Below, one piece after another: positions 12,251-24,062 of a stretch of 64,000 bases of DNA; the first letter of the stretch is position 1, and every line of letters begins with the position of its first letter. Source of the stretch: Aphidius gifuensis (taxonomy: Eukaryota; Arthropoda; Insecta; Hymenoptera; Braconidae). The notes beneath the pieces were generated by a model. That model saw only the letters and a list, made by a program, of their open reading frames with translations, had not been told where the DNA came from and did not search any database. Made by a program: the position numbers and the translations under genes. The stretch covers positions 18,322,154-18,386,153 of the forward strand of contig NC_057788.1 in the NCBI RefSeq assembly GCF_014905175.1, in the 5' to 3' direction.

Positions 12251-12777
12251 ATATTTTTTTTTTTTCTTTTTTAAATTTGATATATCATTATTGGTCAGTA
12301 TGTAATTGATGCCAACTTTTTTGTTTTTTTTTTTATTGAAAATTAATAAATTGAACTAAAACTTCTATAATTTAATGAATTATATCTAATAATGTCATTT
12401 TAATATTTGATATATAATTCATCTTCTTTATGTCATGCCATTTTCTCTTTTTTTTTTTCTTTTTCAAATTTCATATATCTTTATTGGTCAGTATACAGTT
12501 GATATTAATTTTTTTTTTTTTTTTATTGAAAATTAATAAAATACACGAAAACCACTATAATTTGATGAATCATATCTAATAATGTCATTTTTATATTTGA
12601 TGTATAATTCATCTTCTTTATGTCATGTTTTTTTCTTTTTCTTTTTTTCTTTTTTAAATTTGATATATCATTATCGGTCAGTATATAATTAATATCAAGT
12701 TTTTTGTTTTTTTTTTTATTGAAAATTATTAAATTAAACTAAAACTACTATAATTTATGAATTGTATCTAATAATGT
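12251..12777. repeat. satellite family 1, block 2
   Basis: Almost three further units of the 190-bp satellite, with GGTCAGTAT near 12294, 12488 and 12678. It stops abruptly within a unit after CTAATAATGT at about 12777. The next bases are coding sequence of gypsy element B, so this is a sharp satellite/retrotransposon junction. Confidence 0.85.
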
Positions 12778-12779
12778 TG

Positions 12780-15162
12780 AATCTTGATAACTTGCCCAAC
12801 CAGGATAGCTCGGTGGAGCAATATTTCTTTCAACTCTGGTTTCCAAAGTAAATTCAGGTGCTGCATATCGTGCAGTACGTAGTTCATGATATGGATAGCT
12901 TGGTTCTGAATAACCATATTGACTAGGTTGATATTGGACAACATTACTATCAACTGGTCCACCAGGAATCCAATCACTAGGTCCAACTAGTGGTGGTGGT
13001 GAATTAAATCTGGTTGTAGTAGTAGCTGGATGTTGAAGAATCGGCTGGTAACTAATTTGTTGGCTACGTGCCCACTCATTAGGTCCAGCCATTGGTGGTG
13101 GTGATGGTTGATCAATCACAGCTGGTGTTGTTGGTGCTGATGGATAACCAGAATCAACTGTTGCTATGCTAGCACGTCTAATTGGATCTGGTGTCATCAT
13201 TGAAGCTGCTTCATCCTGCTTCTGGCTTGGCTTCGGTTTGGACAGCTAGTCCACCTTTGTTCGATCAGCTTCTCGCTTAACTGGTCCAACAACAGATGAG
13301 ATTTTTGAAGAGGTACCTGTTGATGGTACCTTCTTATTCTCTTCAGTATGTTGAAAAGTAGCATGCCTATGAGAACCACAAGTTTTGCAGTGAAGCTTCT
13401 TCCAATTTGGTTTTCTTCTACTGGCTGATGTTGAATTTCCAGCAGAAGTATTAGTTGATGGTCTACTGGTTCCAGTTGACCAATTTGCTGTTGATCTTGT
13501 ACTTCCAACAGAGGCGTTGTTTGATAATTGTTTGCTCGTTCCAGATGACCAATAAGCTGATAATGATGTATTTCCAGCAAATGCACTACTTGTTGGTGCT
13601 TTGCTGGCTCCAGTTGACCAAGGATTTGATGACCTTGGTTCAGCTAATGGCCCTGATGCTGCTGGAAGTGGTTGACTACTCCTGGAATTAAATGATGGCC
13701 TATATCCACCTCTTGCACTTGGTGGTAAATACCCAGCTGGTCTGGTTACCACCGGTATAGTATTCACCTCCATTGGCTTTTGCTGGCTCATGAAAGTACC
13801 AGCGAGTAAAGGATCAGTTATTTCAGGTTCCTTTCTGTATGAGGTTGGTTCATACCTGTCCAACACCTTCCTTACTTCTTGATACATCTCAGTTTTTAAA
13901 ATTGAGTGACCATATAATTGATCAAGATCGGCCTCTAATGCAGGTGCCAAAGACTGTGGTCTTCTAACCACTACTGGTACAATCGGTTCCTCAATTGGTA
14001 CATCAACTTGTTTCTGAGTTGATGCAACCTTGACATCAACCTGTTTTTTGTGTAAACTACCAATGGTTGGCATACCAATTGTTAATCGAGAATAGTCTAC
14101 CTTCTCCACGTTTACTATGCTTGGTTTAGCTTTTAAGCGGCTATCCACGCTCGAATTTTCAGTGGATGTCCTGAGAACTGGTTTAGGATTAACTCCTCCA
14201 GCTGTCTTACGTGGTGGATCTACAGCTGTAAAAACTGGTTTATATAAATCATTATCAGTTTCTCTGATTGAAGCATCCAATGATTTGGTTGGATCACCCA
14301 AACTAATTGAATCCAAGTTTGGTATAGTGGCTGCTGGACGAGTGACTGGTTCTTCCAGGTCTATTATCTCAATATCCTCAGTCTGTTGTGGTGACAACTC
14401 ATTGGTTTGAGTGTCTGGCTCTTCCAGGTCAATCAATTCAACAAGTCTTGGCTGTGTAGCTGGTTTGGATTCTGATTCCCCAGTTTGTTGCGTTGGTACC
14501 TCAGCCATTTCAACAGCTGGGTTTTCCAGTTCTGCTAGTTTTGGACCGGTTGGTGCATCAATCCTCTCCAATCGAACTTTAGGAATCCCTTGATCTAATT
14601 GTACAATCCTGGTAGGGCCAGACTTGAGTGATGACACTTCAAGATCTGAATCTCCACCAGGTGTGCAATCCAACGTGTCCCCAGCTGAATTTGTCTCCTT
14701 CTTATCCAAGACCTCCGAGATGTAGTCATTGTCTGTTAACAAGCTACCTGTATCAGAATGATCCACCATAGTTTTATCGACAGTTGGTTCATTTACAGCT
14801 ACATCAGGTGGTGGATTTGCTGAAATTTGTGGTGTCATCAGCTGTTGTTAGGCTGCAGTGAAGGCTGTCGATAAATCTGGATTAATACCAGCAACCTGGC
14901 CAAGTTCCTGCTGATAGGGCTTTATGGCATCCAGTAAAATAGATTCCAAAGTCCTGTCAGTGACAACTGGTGCTGTTGATATATCGAGCTCTGGTGTTGT
15001 CTTCCTTGGTGGTTCTCGGACTTCCGACTCGTCGCTGTCAGAGTCAAACAGGTTATTTGATCTGAATCGTGTTCTTCTTGAGTCTCTAACAGACGAACTG
15101 GTGCGTCTGTACGATACAGAAGAGTCACTGCTGGTCCTTCCTGCTGATCTTAACTCCCTCAT
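12780..15162 (-). pseudogene. gypsy element B third ORF (two in-frame stops)
   Basis: Homologue of the element A third ORF. One frame runs from the ATG at 15162 (MRELRSAGRTSSDSS) to the satellite junction at about 12780, roughly 794 codons. It is broken only by TAA near 14845-14847 and TAG at 13246-13248. The fragment in copy C has a sense Tyr codon at the first site, so that stop is a mutation here. The protein is acidic and Ser/Thr/Pro-rich, without membrane segments. A Cys/His knuckle CKTCGSHRHATFQH (C-x2-C-x4-H-x4-H, a CCHH variant) lies about 40 residues before the TAG. The segment after the TAG is Pro/Tyr/Ser-rich and truncated by satellite. Function unknown. The second stop may be the natural terminus, with only noncoding homology beyond it. 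Confidence 0.7.
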
Positions 15163-15211
15163 CTATAACATATAAAATAACGGGTAGTTTTCCTGTTTGA
15201 TTAAATTTTAA

Positions 15212-17466
15212 TTAAATCCAAGGTTTAAGATCACTGATCGAGGATTGGCCTAAGATCTTCCCTGAATAGTCCGATAGTTCATAGCGAGTAGGAGAAAGTT
15301 TTGTGGTGATAACGAAAGGACCTTCATATTTCTTTTCAAGACCGGCTGAATAATGACGAGCTGCATTGGAAAGAGGATGAGTTTTTCTTAATACTAATTG
15401 CCCCACAGAAAATTCTGATTGACGATGATGAGAATTATAAGATATTGCTTGCCTATCTGATGCTTTTTCACGAGCATAAATGAACGCTTGTCTTAGAATA
15501 TTTAATCGCCTCATCCGCTCATTCCACTTCTCGATTGGGATAGGAACCAGACTGGATTGGCCTTCTAGTTCGAATCAAAGTGAATAGGGTGGACGAGGTT
15601 CTCGACCAGTATGAGCAAATGAAAGTGACGTCAACAAAAATCATGATAAGCAGTATTAAAAGCGAATCGAAATTCTGGCAAAGTCTGGTCCCAGTCTCGA
15701 TGGTTACCATCAAGATAGGCTCGGAGCATATTTTTCAAGCTTCAGTTCACCCGCTCCACTGGATAAGCCTGTGGATGATACAAAGGTGTGGTTTGCAGGT
15801 TGATTCCTGCCCACGTAGCCAAGGACTTAATCTCTTTATTAACAAACTCAGTACCATTGTCCGTTATCAATATTCGTGGTGCCCCATGGCGAAATATAAT
15901 CAGGTCTTCTAGTATTTCTCGGATGACGCGACCAGTTGCTGCTCGTAATGCAGCTAGCTCAATGTATTTCGTCATCTGGTCCTGGATGAGTAGAAGATAT
16001 GATCGACCAGCTTTTGATCTAGGTAGAGGTCCCATGATGTCAGTAGCTATCACTGACCATGGTTCACGTACGATCCTTCGACCCATGAAACCACGAGGTT
16101 TAGCTGGATCAGATTTGGTTCGTTGACAAGTTTCACAACGTGATATAAAGGTAGAAATTTCTCTAAACATATTCGGCCAAGAATATTGCATAGCAACACG
16201 CCTATATGTTTTATCTATACCAAAATGACCTTGATGAGGTGGTGTATGACATTCTAGTATTGCTTCTTCCCGCAATTCCTTTGGTAAGACTAGCTTCCAA
16301 GCGGAGAGGTCTTGGAATTCCGTCACGATGAAAGACTGTGGCCGGTGAAAATACAACCGGTCCTCCACAATCTTCCAGTCAGGATGGCTATCAGGAAAAT
16401 GCAATACTTTTCGAAACTTCTTGCTATACCAACGGTCTCCAGTAACTGTTGGATCTTGGACTAGATTAATTCTGTCAGATGAACGCAACAGAGCATCTGG
16501 TACATGATGATGAGCACCCTTACGATGGACAATCAAAAAGTTATACTGCATAAGTTCTAAAGACCAACGTGCTAGACGACCAGTTGGATTCCGGAGGTTG
16601 TTAAGCCAACGCAAACTACTGTGGTCAGTTATCACAGTGAATGAGTAACCCTCCAAGTAACAACGAAATTTCCGGATAGACCAGATTACAGCCAAGCATT
16701 CTTGCTCAGTTACTGAATAACGCGTTTCTGTGTCAGTCATTGTCCTGCTAGCATATGCAATCACTTTTTCCTCGTCATTAATAGGTTGAGTCAAAACTGC
16801 TCCAAGACCAACACTGCTGGCATCCGTTCGAAGAAAGAACGGAGCAGTGAAATCTGGGCAAGCAAGAGTTGGAGCCGTGGTGAGTCTAAGTTTTAATTCG
16901 CGAAAACTGTTGATCTGTGCTTTCCCCCAGATCCAAGGATTGTCCTTTTTATTTAGTCTGGTTAGAGGCTCTGCCAATGAGGCAAAGTCTGGTATGAACC
17001 TGCGGTACCAGGATGCCATACCAAGAAAACGACGAAGCTGTTTGATCTTCAACGGCGCTGGATAGTCCACCACTGCCACGATTTTCTCTGGATCTACCTG
17101 GAGACCATGTTGATTCACCAAGAAGCCTGAGTACTGGACTTGAGAACAACAGAAATGACTTTTATCACGATTGATAGTGAGGTTAGCACTTTTCAAGTCT
17201 TGTAAAACTTGACCTAGCAAAACGAGATGTTCTTCGAATGACTGCGTTACAATGATGATGTCGTCCAAATAGACGAAGACCTTCGGGTAATACCGGTGGC
17301 CCAGCAATCGGTCTGCCAATCGCTGCATCGTCGCGGGGCTGTTGGACAATCCGAAAGGCATCCAGAGGAAGTGGTACAGTCCATACCCGGGTACAATAAA
17401 TGCCGTAATTTCGCGTGAAGCTGGTGTAAGTGCAACTTGGAAAAATGCTCGACTTAAATCAGTAAA
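15212..17466 (-). pseudogene. pol: gypsy element B pol (partial RT, RNase H, integrase)
   Basis: Reads leftward from about 17466. It begins inside the reverse transcriptase shortly before MPFGLSNSPATMQRL. It continues through VFVYLDDIIIV, the RT connection (LRRFLGMASWYRRF), RNase H (LRTDASSVGLGAVL) and an integrase with an intact finger (HQGHFGIDKTYRR...CETCQRTK). The core motifs TDIMGPLP, ITDNGTEF and ERVN retain all three catalytic acidic residues. The frame is lost after the ERVN motif at 15742. The C-terminal GPY/F-like tail is readable at 15212-15514 in another frame, with stop codons in between. Protease and the RT N-terminus are missing because of a deletion back into gag. It is better preserved in integrase than element A but dead as a polyprotein. 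Confidence 0.88.
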
Positions 17467-17519
17467 TTAATACGAGGTCTCCCTGTACGCCTGGGTATCG
17501 TGACTAGTGCTTCAGCCAT
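17464..17519 (-). pseudogene. gag: gypsy element B gag N-terminal remnant
   Basis: The ATG at 17517-17519 (minus strand) opens about 18 codons, MAEALVTIPRRTGRPRINL. These resemble the AT-hook-like gag start of element A (KKRGRPPRNPP). The sequence then passes directly into reverse transcriptase at about 17464. This is a clean internal deletion removing nearly all of gag, protease and the RT N-terminus, about 3 kb compared with element A. Confidence 0.55.
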
Positions 17520-19906
17520 TGTACTCAATTAAATTTTAAGTAAGAAGTGACCAGGACAATAAAATATACGCCGCAAAAATAGAATAACAAAAATTCAATT
17601 AAAGGTTGATAATTAAATAATGTGATTTATCAATTTAACCACTGGTTAACCAGCTAGTCAGTTGGCTGATCAGTATGTCAGAAAAATATTTAAACAATGG
17701 GTGTACCAGTTGGTCAGTCAAATGATGTAACAGTTGGTCAGTCAAATGATGTACCAGTTGGTCAGTCAAATGATGTACCAGATGGTCTATCAAATGATGT
17801 ACCGATTAGTCAGTCTGATGGTTGATCCGCCAAGACTCATCAACAGTATCAGGCCAATCAAGACTTAAGCAACCAGATTTTTACTTAATTAAATTAGAAT
17901 CACCAATAATAGTGATAATCTTTGATAAATTAACAATAAAAACTAGACCTTCGGATAATCTATCAAGAACTCGGATCGACCAAGATCGACGTTCAAAACT
18001 AAATAATTAAATAATATGAATTAGACCAGTTGGCTAATCAATTGAATTTATCACCAATAGGTCCTGGATTAGCCGGGTACCAAGTGAATCCACTGATCAA
18101 TCACTAACCTGTGACTTAACACTAACACGTGGATCTGATAGGTCTGGACCTGGATCGACCAGATACCACGAGAATTCAATGAGTCTGGACTCGGTTCGGC
18201 CAAGTACCAAGTGAATCTATCGATCAAACTGGATCCTGGATTATCCAAGATCAAATACTATTAATACGAGAGACACGAGAGGTCCTGGATCGTCCAGATA
18301 CCACGGATTCACTAATTCGGCAAGTCTAGCACTGGATCGACCAGCTACTCGTAATTTTATTCGCTTAGACAAAGAGAGTGCTGGATCGACCAAGCAACAC
18401 GTAAATTGAATTATTAAAGACTTGGATCCAACAACAATCAGTTGAATTCAATATGACTGAACCTCGTTCGTCCAGGAATCACGTGAATACAATAGCCTAG
18501 ACTTTAGATTAAATGTGTACCAGGTGAATCCAAAAAGACTGGACTTGAGTCGAACAAGCACCACGTATCACTTCTTGGATCAACCAATAACACCAGAATT
18601 TAACTATACTAAATCTCGGATCAGCCAAGACCACGTGAAGCTAATTAATAACTAAGCCTGGATCGGCCAGGAACCACAATGATTTATCAATATGACCAAG
18701 CAAAATACTGGATCGGCCAAGTATTGCGTAATATTATTTTTTTTTTCACAAAGAAAATATCGGATCGACCGTTATTTCTCAAATTTATTAATTTATTAAA
18801 CTAAATTAAATATTACATTGTTATAAACAATATAAAAATTTATAAATAATTAATTATTAACAATAAAAGATATTCAGATTGACCTGAATAAATTTTAAAC
18901 AAAGGCAAGCGAAGACAAAGGATTTTCCTTTGTTACCAAGCTAAACACAAAGGATTTTATTTTTCCCCCCAATATTACGCGTGTGTAAGAGAGAGAGGTC
19001 GGTGAGTTGCTCAACAGATCTAAACCCGCATGGGCCTGTCGAAGCACACAAAAGAAAAATATTTAATACGCACTTTTAACACTAATTTATTAATTACATT
19101 AAATGACAATAATTAAATATATTATTAAACAATTAATAGTTGAAAGAATTAAAATAATAAATGCAAAAACAGAAAGAGAAGAGGACTACAGTGAGACAAA
19201 GGAATCTAATGACTTGGATAACCAAGTGAATCAAACAAAGAAAACTTGCAAATAATTGAATTATTTACCTTGATATCCCGTAGCCACTGCAGTACGAAGT
19301 CCTTCTTATTAATTGGCACAATTATTTATGATTATTTTACACTTTTTAATCACTTTTAACACACTTTATATTTTTCACGGCATCTAAACTGACAGCTAAT
19401 CACAATGGTGGTCTATGCACGGTTAACGCGAGAAAACGAATAAGATGTTGGTCGCCGGTTAGCCGGCTTCTTCATCCCTTCTCTGCCGTGAAGCCCGCGC
19501 ACGCGCACTGTAATATCTCCGCTATACTGCCAACTAGACGCGCGAGAATTCAAAACTATTAAGGCTACACTACAATAATAAAGTAATAATAAATAAATGT
19601 TTGAAAATAATTTATGAGTAATATCGCGTCAGTAATAATTAAATATGTATTCTAGCGGAGTTTTTAACTAATAATTCGCGAGTTTAATAGATAATATCGC
19701 GCTTAAATTTAATGATAGAATTAATTGACGGAGTTTTTACCTAAAATTATTAATTGTTGATATCGCGTCGCGTAAATTAATTAAATAAATAATACGACGG
19801 AGTTGTCAACAATATTTTATAATTATTTATTAATATCGCATCTAGTCAAACCTGACAGAGTTTTTAATAATAATTATTATCAGAATAAAATAACAATAAC
19901 AAGCAG
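17520..19906 (-). other. long repeat-rich leader of gypsy element B
   Basis: About 2.4 kb between the primer-binding site and the gag start, without ORFs of note. It contains five tandem 24-bp units around ACCAGTTGGTCAGTCAAATG (17702-17821). From about 18050 to 18780 there is a series of degenerate segments of the form GGATCGACCA(A/G)xTACCACG(T)GAAT. Element A also has a leader rich in short direct repeats, so this appears to be a family trait. Whether the repeats serve packaging or transcription is unknown. Confidence 0.5.
17702..17821. repeat. 24-bp tandem repeat, five units
   Basis: Five head-to-tail units of about 24 bp with the core ACCAGTTGGTCAGTCAAATG. The last two units have diverged (GATGGTCTATC, GATTAGTCAGTCTG). 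The array lies inside the element B leader. Confidence 0.85.
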
Positions 19907-19924
19907 GTCCCTGTTTGGGCGCCA
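19907..19924 (-). promoter_or_regulatory. primer-binding site of gypsy element B (tRNA-Lys type)
   Basis: On the minus strand, two bases after the LTR end, the sequence reads TGGCGCCCAAACAGGGAC. This matches the 3' end of tRNA-Lys(UUU) except for one base, and is the classic priming site for minus-strand DNA synthesis. It fixes the direction of the element: LTR 19927-20851 is the 5' LTR and the element runs leftward. Confidence 0.8.
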
Positions 19925-19926
19925 TT

Positions 19927-20851
19927 TGTAACATGACATTTCTGCCAGTTATCTTCTCGGACTGCTTGTTACCGCAGTCATTTTACCTGTAAATTGTCCT
20001 TTCTAATAAACAAAGCTAACAACCAATAAATCGAACATAATAATAATAATAATTTGTATCCAAAAACGGAATAATTAAAATCAGGGGTTTTCAAATCACC
20101 TTAAAACCCGAAAAAGGCATAACACAATCTCGCGCACAAAACACATTCATACCTGGACAAAATACAATCGAACAAATGAATAAAACAACCGAAACAAGCA
20201 ATCGAGAGGAAAGCCGCAGGGTCGCTCAGTGTGTGGGTTTTGGTAGAAGGGCCGGATAAAGCTGTTATAATAATTAAATCCTGAAAATAATAATAAATAA
20301 ATACCCTAAAATAATAACAGAAGAAACACAATTAATTCATTTTACTTTATATTTATTTATCAAACACAAACTCAATTATCAACGTAACTCAAATAGCCAA
20401 CGTAACTCAAGTACAAAATAACTGATCCAATAATATCTCAAAAATCCTAATCTGAAGGGGACCACGTCCAACAAAATATTAATTAATTAATAATTAATAA
20501 GCTAAATCTAATAATCAAAAGTATCAAAGTATCATGGTCAGCTCGAGGATCCGCCTTGGGTTGATCGTCCAAAAACAAAGCTAAACAAAAGGTAACACAT
20601 GGTGGTTGCAAAAATAACCTCAAACTCACCGTCGCCAGACGACTGGTTAAAACAGAGGTCCAGTCAGTCTGACGTCTCAAAGACAAGAGAGCGAGTTTTC
20701 CCCTCACTAATTAGTTTAATCTATTTTTAATACCGAAAAGAAAGAGGAATTTTCCCTACTCTAGTGTGACTTGATGTTGATGATGTCGCTAGTTGAGGAG
20801 TCCATCCACTGTCTATGTGGCTTAGCCTTTAAGGCAACGAGAATCGTTACA
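19927..20851 (-). repeat. 5' LTR of gypsy element B
   Basis: 925 bp, bounded on the plus strand by TGTAAC and GTTACA. It is closely similar to the solo LTR at 8678-9618, sharing the blocks TGACATTTCTGCCAGTTATC, GGGTCGCTCAGTGTGTGGG and CGTCGCCAGACGACTGG. The PBS lies two bases inside. On the outer side it abuts satellite family 1 at 20852 with no spacer, so the element inserted into, or was captured by, the satellite. The matching 3' LTR has been lost at the left junction (12778). Confidence 0.85.
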
Positions 20852-21910
20852 CATTATTTGTCAGTATGTAATTGATACCAACATTTTTGTTTTTTTTTTT
20901 ATTGAAAATTATTGAATTAAACTAAAACTACTATTTTTAAATGAATTATATCAAATAATGTCATTTTAATATTTGATATATAATTTGTCTTCTTTATATC
21001 ATGGCTTTTTTTTTTTTTCTTCTTTCTTGAATTTTATATATCATTATTAGTTAGTATATAATTGATACCAACTTTTTTGTTTTTTTTTTTTATTGAAAAT
21101 TAATAAATTGAAGTAAAACTACTATAATTTACTGAATTATATCTAATAATGTCATTTTGATATTCGATATATAATTTATTTTCTTTATATCATGTCTTTT
21201 TCTCTTTTTTTTTTTTCTTTTTTAAATTTGATTTATCATTATTGGTCAGTATGTAATTGATGCCAACTTTTTTGTTTTTTTTTTATTGAAAATTAATAAA
21301 ATACACGAAAACCACTATAATTTAATGAATCATATCTAATAATGTCCCTTTTATATTTGATGTATAATTCATCTTCTTTATGTCATGTTTTTTTCTCTTT
21401 TTTTTTTACTTTTTTAAATTTGATATATCATTATTGGTCAGTATGTAATTGATGCCAACTTTTTTGTTTTTATTTCTATTCAAAATCAATAAATTAAACT
21501 GAAACCACTATAATTTAATGAATCATACCTAATAATGTCATTTTAATATTTGATATATAATTCATCTTCTTTATGTCATGACTCGTTCTCTTTTTTTTTT
21601 CTTTTTTAAAATTGATATATCATTATTGGTCAGTATATAATTGATATCAACTTTTTTGTTTTTTTTTTATTGAAAATTAATAAATTAAACTAAAACTACT
21701 ATAATTTAATGAATTATATCTAATAATGTCACTTTAATATTTGATATATAATTCACCTTCTTTATGTCATGTCATTTTCTCTTTTTTTTTTCTTTTTTAA
21801 ATTTTATTATTGGTCAGTATTATTGGTCAGTATGTAAGTGATACCAACATTTTTGTTTTTTTTTTTATTGAAAATTAATAAGTTGAACGAAAACCACTAT
21901 AATTTAATGA
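20852..21910. repeat. satellite family 1, block 3
   Basis: Five to six further units of the 190-bp satellite with the same landmarks (GTCAGTATGTAATTGA near 20869, 21052, 21243, 21437, 21625 and about 21820). One unit has a local duplication (TATTATTGGTCAGTATTATTGGTCAG). It ends within a unit at about 21910, where gypsy third-ORF sequence begins. Confidence 0.88.
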
Positions 21911-22742
21911 AGGCCAGACTTGAGTGATGACGCTTCAAGATCTGAATCTCCACCAGGTGTGCAATCCAACGTGTCCCCAGCTGAATTTGTTTCCATCTTA
22001 TCCAAGACCTCAGAGATGTAATCATTGTCGGTTAACAAGCTACCTGTATCAGAATGATCCACCATATTATCATCAACAGTTGTTGAATTTACAGCTTCAT
22101 TAGTTGGTACATTTACAGCTATATCAGGTGGTGGATTTGCTGAATTTTGTGGTGTCATCAGCTGTTGATAGGCTGCAGTAAAGGCTGTTAATAAATCTGG
22201 ATTAATGCCAGCAACTTTACCAATTTCCTGCTGATAGGTATTTATCAAACACAAACGTAACTCATATAGCCACCGTAACTCAAATACAAAATAAACTAAT
22301 CCATAATTATCTCAAAAATCCTAATCTAAAGGGGACCGCGTCCAACAAAATAATAATTAATTAATAATTAATAAACTAAATTCAATAATCAAAAGTATCA
22401 AAAGGTATCATAATCAACTCGAGGATCCGCCTTGAGTTGATCATGAAATCAAAGCTAACCAAAAAGTATCACATGGTGGTTGATCCACCATGTTCAACAT
22501 ATAAAAATAACCCCAAACTCACAGTCGCCAGACGACTGGTTAAAACAAAGGTCCAGTCACTCTGACGTCTCAAAGACAAAAGAGCGAGTTTTCACTCACT
22601 AATAATTATATTCTATTTTTAATACCGAAAAGAAGGGGGATTTGCCCTACTCTAGTGTGACTTGATGTTGATGATGTCGCTAGTTGAGGAGTCGAAACAT
22701 TGGCTATGTGGCTTAGCCTTTAAGGCAACGAGAATCGTTACA
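21911..22742 (-). mobile_element. rearranged gypsy fragment C (third-ORF piece fused to LTR piece)
   Basis: Two parts of the element B family are joined. Bases 21911-22238 encode, on the minus strand, the N-terminal part of the third ORF (INPDLLTAFTAAYQQLMTPQ, then the GDTLDCTPGGDSD motif). At this point element B has a stop codon. Bases 22238-22742 are the outer half of the LTR, ending GAATCGTTACA. PBS, leader, gag, pol and the rest of the LTR are absent, so a large deletion joined LTR to ORF. The left edge abuts satellite family 1. Confidence 0.8.
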
Positions 22743-22789
22743 ATATACAAATTATATTTAAGAAAAGAATATCACTTTTGTATGAATTT

Positions 22790-23560
22790 ATTTCAGGCTT
22801 CTTCAAGTAATCAAGAAAATACAAATAGAGAAAACCATGACGGAATAAATTATGAGCAAGATTTAACTTATTATGTTGATCCTTTAATTGCTAGTATAAA
22901 CATTAGGAAAATTTTAACATTAAAAACTTTGGGTAAAGGACTAGCAATAATTGAATACTTCGACAAAACCAAAAAAATAAAAAATGGAGAATCAACCCGT
23001 CGTTGAAAATATGTAATGACAATAAAAAAAAAGTAAGTTATTTTTGTTAATAAATAATTTCTAATCGTTCGTTTTTTACAGATATTTTTGTATTTTATAT
23101 TATTTCCAAAAGTGATGAAACATTTATATTATCTTTTTTTTATTTTCTTTTAAGATTCACATTCTTTGATAAAAAGCATTTAGCAAAAAAAATTGCAGAA
23201 ACATTTATCGGTGAAGATCCAAATTTCTAATATATATTAGAAGATGAAGGTGGACCTGGTGGCTATTTCCACAGCTACGTTAAAAACCAAAGACATCGAT
23301 TAAAAATAGAAAGAGAGGTAACACCACCTCTTGAAGAAGAAAGACCAGCAGGTAAATTTCATTGTTTTTTAACAATAACAAAAAAACATTCTTTTATATA
23401 AGTTTATTAATAAATTTATTTATTTTTAAATTCTTTGCAGCTGATCAAAATATCAAAAAATTTATAGAATATTTAGAGAGTCATCCAGATTGCTTGCCTT
23501 GGGATAAATGTTACGAAGCTTGGAATATGACAAGAATTGTAAGAAATACACACGTCACCT
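22790..23560 (+). pseudogene. unidentified spliced gene remnant, three exon-like blocks
   Basis: Block 1 (about 22797-23007) follows a TTTATTTCAG acceptor and encodes a Lys/Asn-rich segment ending in a stop. Block 2 (about 23155-23350) follows TTTTAAG and encodes FFDKKHLAKKIAETFIGEDPNF, then an in-frame TAA, then GGPGGYFHSYVKNQRHR, ending at a GTAAAT donor. Block 3 (from about 23442) follows TTCTTTGCAG and continues in phase with a KKFIEYLESHPDCLPWDKCYEAWNMT-like segment. Matching acceptor, donor and phase between blocks 2 and 3 support a formerly spliced gene. The TAA and the lost block 1 junction suggest decay. I have a weak impression of repeated, transposon-linked insect proteins ending in a Trp-containing motif, but I cannot name the family. 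Confidence 0.4.
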
Positions 23561-24062
23561 TACAGTCTGGGTAAACAGAGCCAGAGCTAACGACTATCAT
23601 CTAGCGTTTTCACTGTCACGCATAAAAATTGTTAATTCTTCAATGTGTATGTGTGCAACGTCTATCGAGGATATTGACCACGTCCTCTGGCAATGTCCAC
23701 GATACACTACTCAACGGAAAATAATAATAAGTAAGCTTTGTAAAATCAAATATTTCCCTCCTTATTGTATTACACCAGTACTAGCAACATTAAATGAAAA
23801 ATCGTTACTTATAATTAACAACTTCCTTCTCCAATGTAAAATACGTATATAAAAGGAAAAAAAAAAAAAAAAAAAACAAGAAAAAGTATACTTATATTAT
23901 TAAAGTTACACAATGTATATAAAATGATTGTAAGCTTGTTTAAAATTAATGAAAAGACTAAAAAATGTAAACTATGTATATGATGTCTAATGTATGGCCA
24001 AATAGATCACTAGGTATGTGATCTCAATAAAGCCCTAATATAATAATGATAAAAAAAAAAAA
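23560..24062 (+). mobile_element. 5'-truncated LINE 3' end (I/R1-like)
   Basis: Readable from about 23560 to 23852 as the C-terminal end of a non-LTR retrotransposon ORF2. It contains RARANDYHLAFSLSRIKIV and a Cys/His cluster (CMCATSIEDIDHVLWQC), typical of the zinc-knuckle at the end of I- and R1-type ORF2 proteins. A short AT-rich 3' UTR follows, with an internal A-run at 23855 and a final AATAAAGCC...A(12) tail near 24051-24062. Endonuclease and RT are absent, so this is a typical dead-on-arrival insertion, apparently within or next to the third exon block of the preceding pseudogene. Confidence 0.65.

Noticed and set aside
15580..17065. Plus-strand ORFs over element B pol
   Set aside because: Antisense of RT, RNase H and integrase coding sequence with clear motifs on the minus strand.
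17702..17821. CRISPR-like array (24-bp repeats)
   Set aside because: Units are directly tandem without unique spacers and the context is eukaryotic retrotransposon leader. The same applies to the 123-bp array at 61.9-62.6 kb.
8678..20851. Reading the two B-family LTRs as the pair of one 12-kb element
   Set aside because: The left LTR has its own GAGT duplication on both sides and sits inside another LTR. Satellite separates it from element B, and the flanks of 8678 and 20851 do not match.
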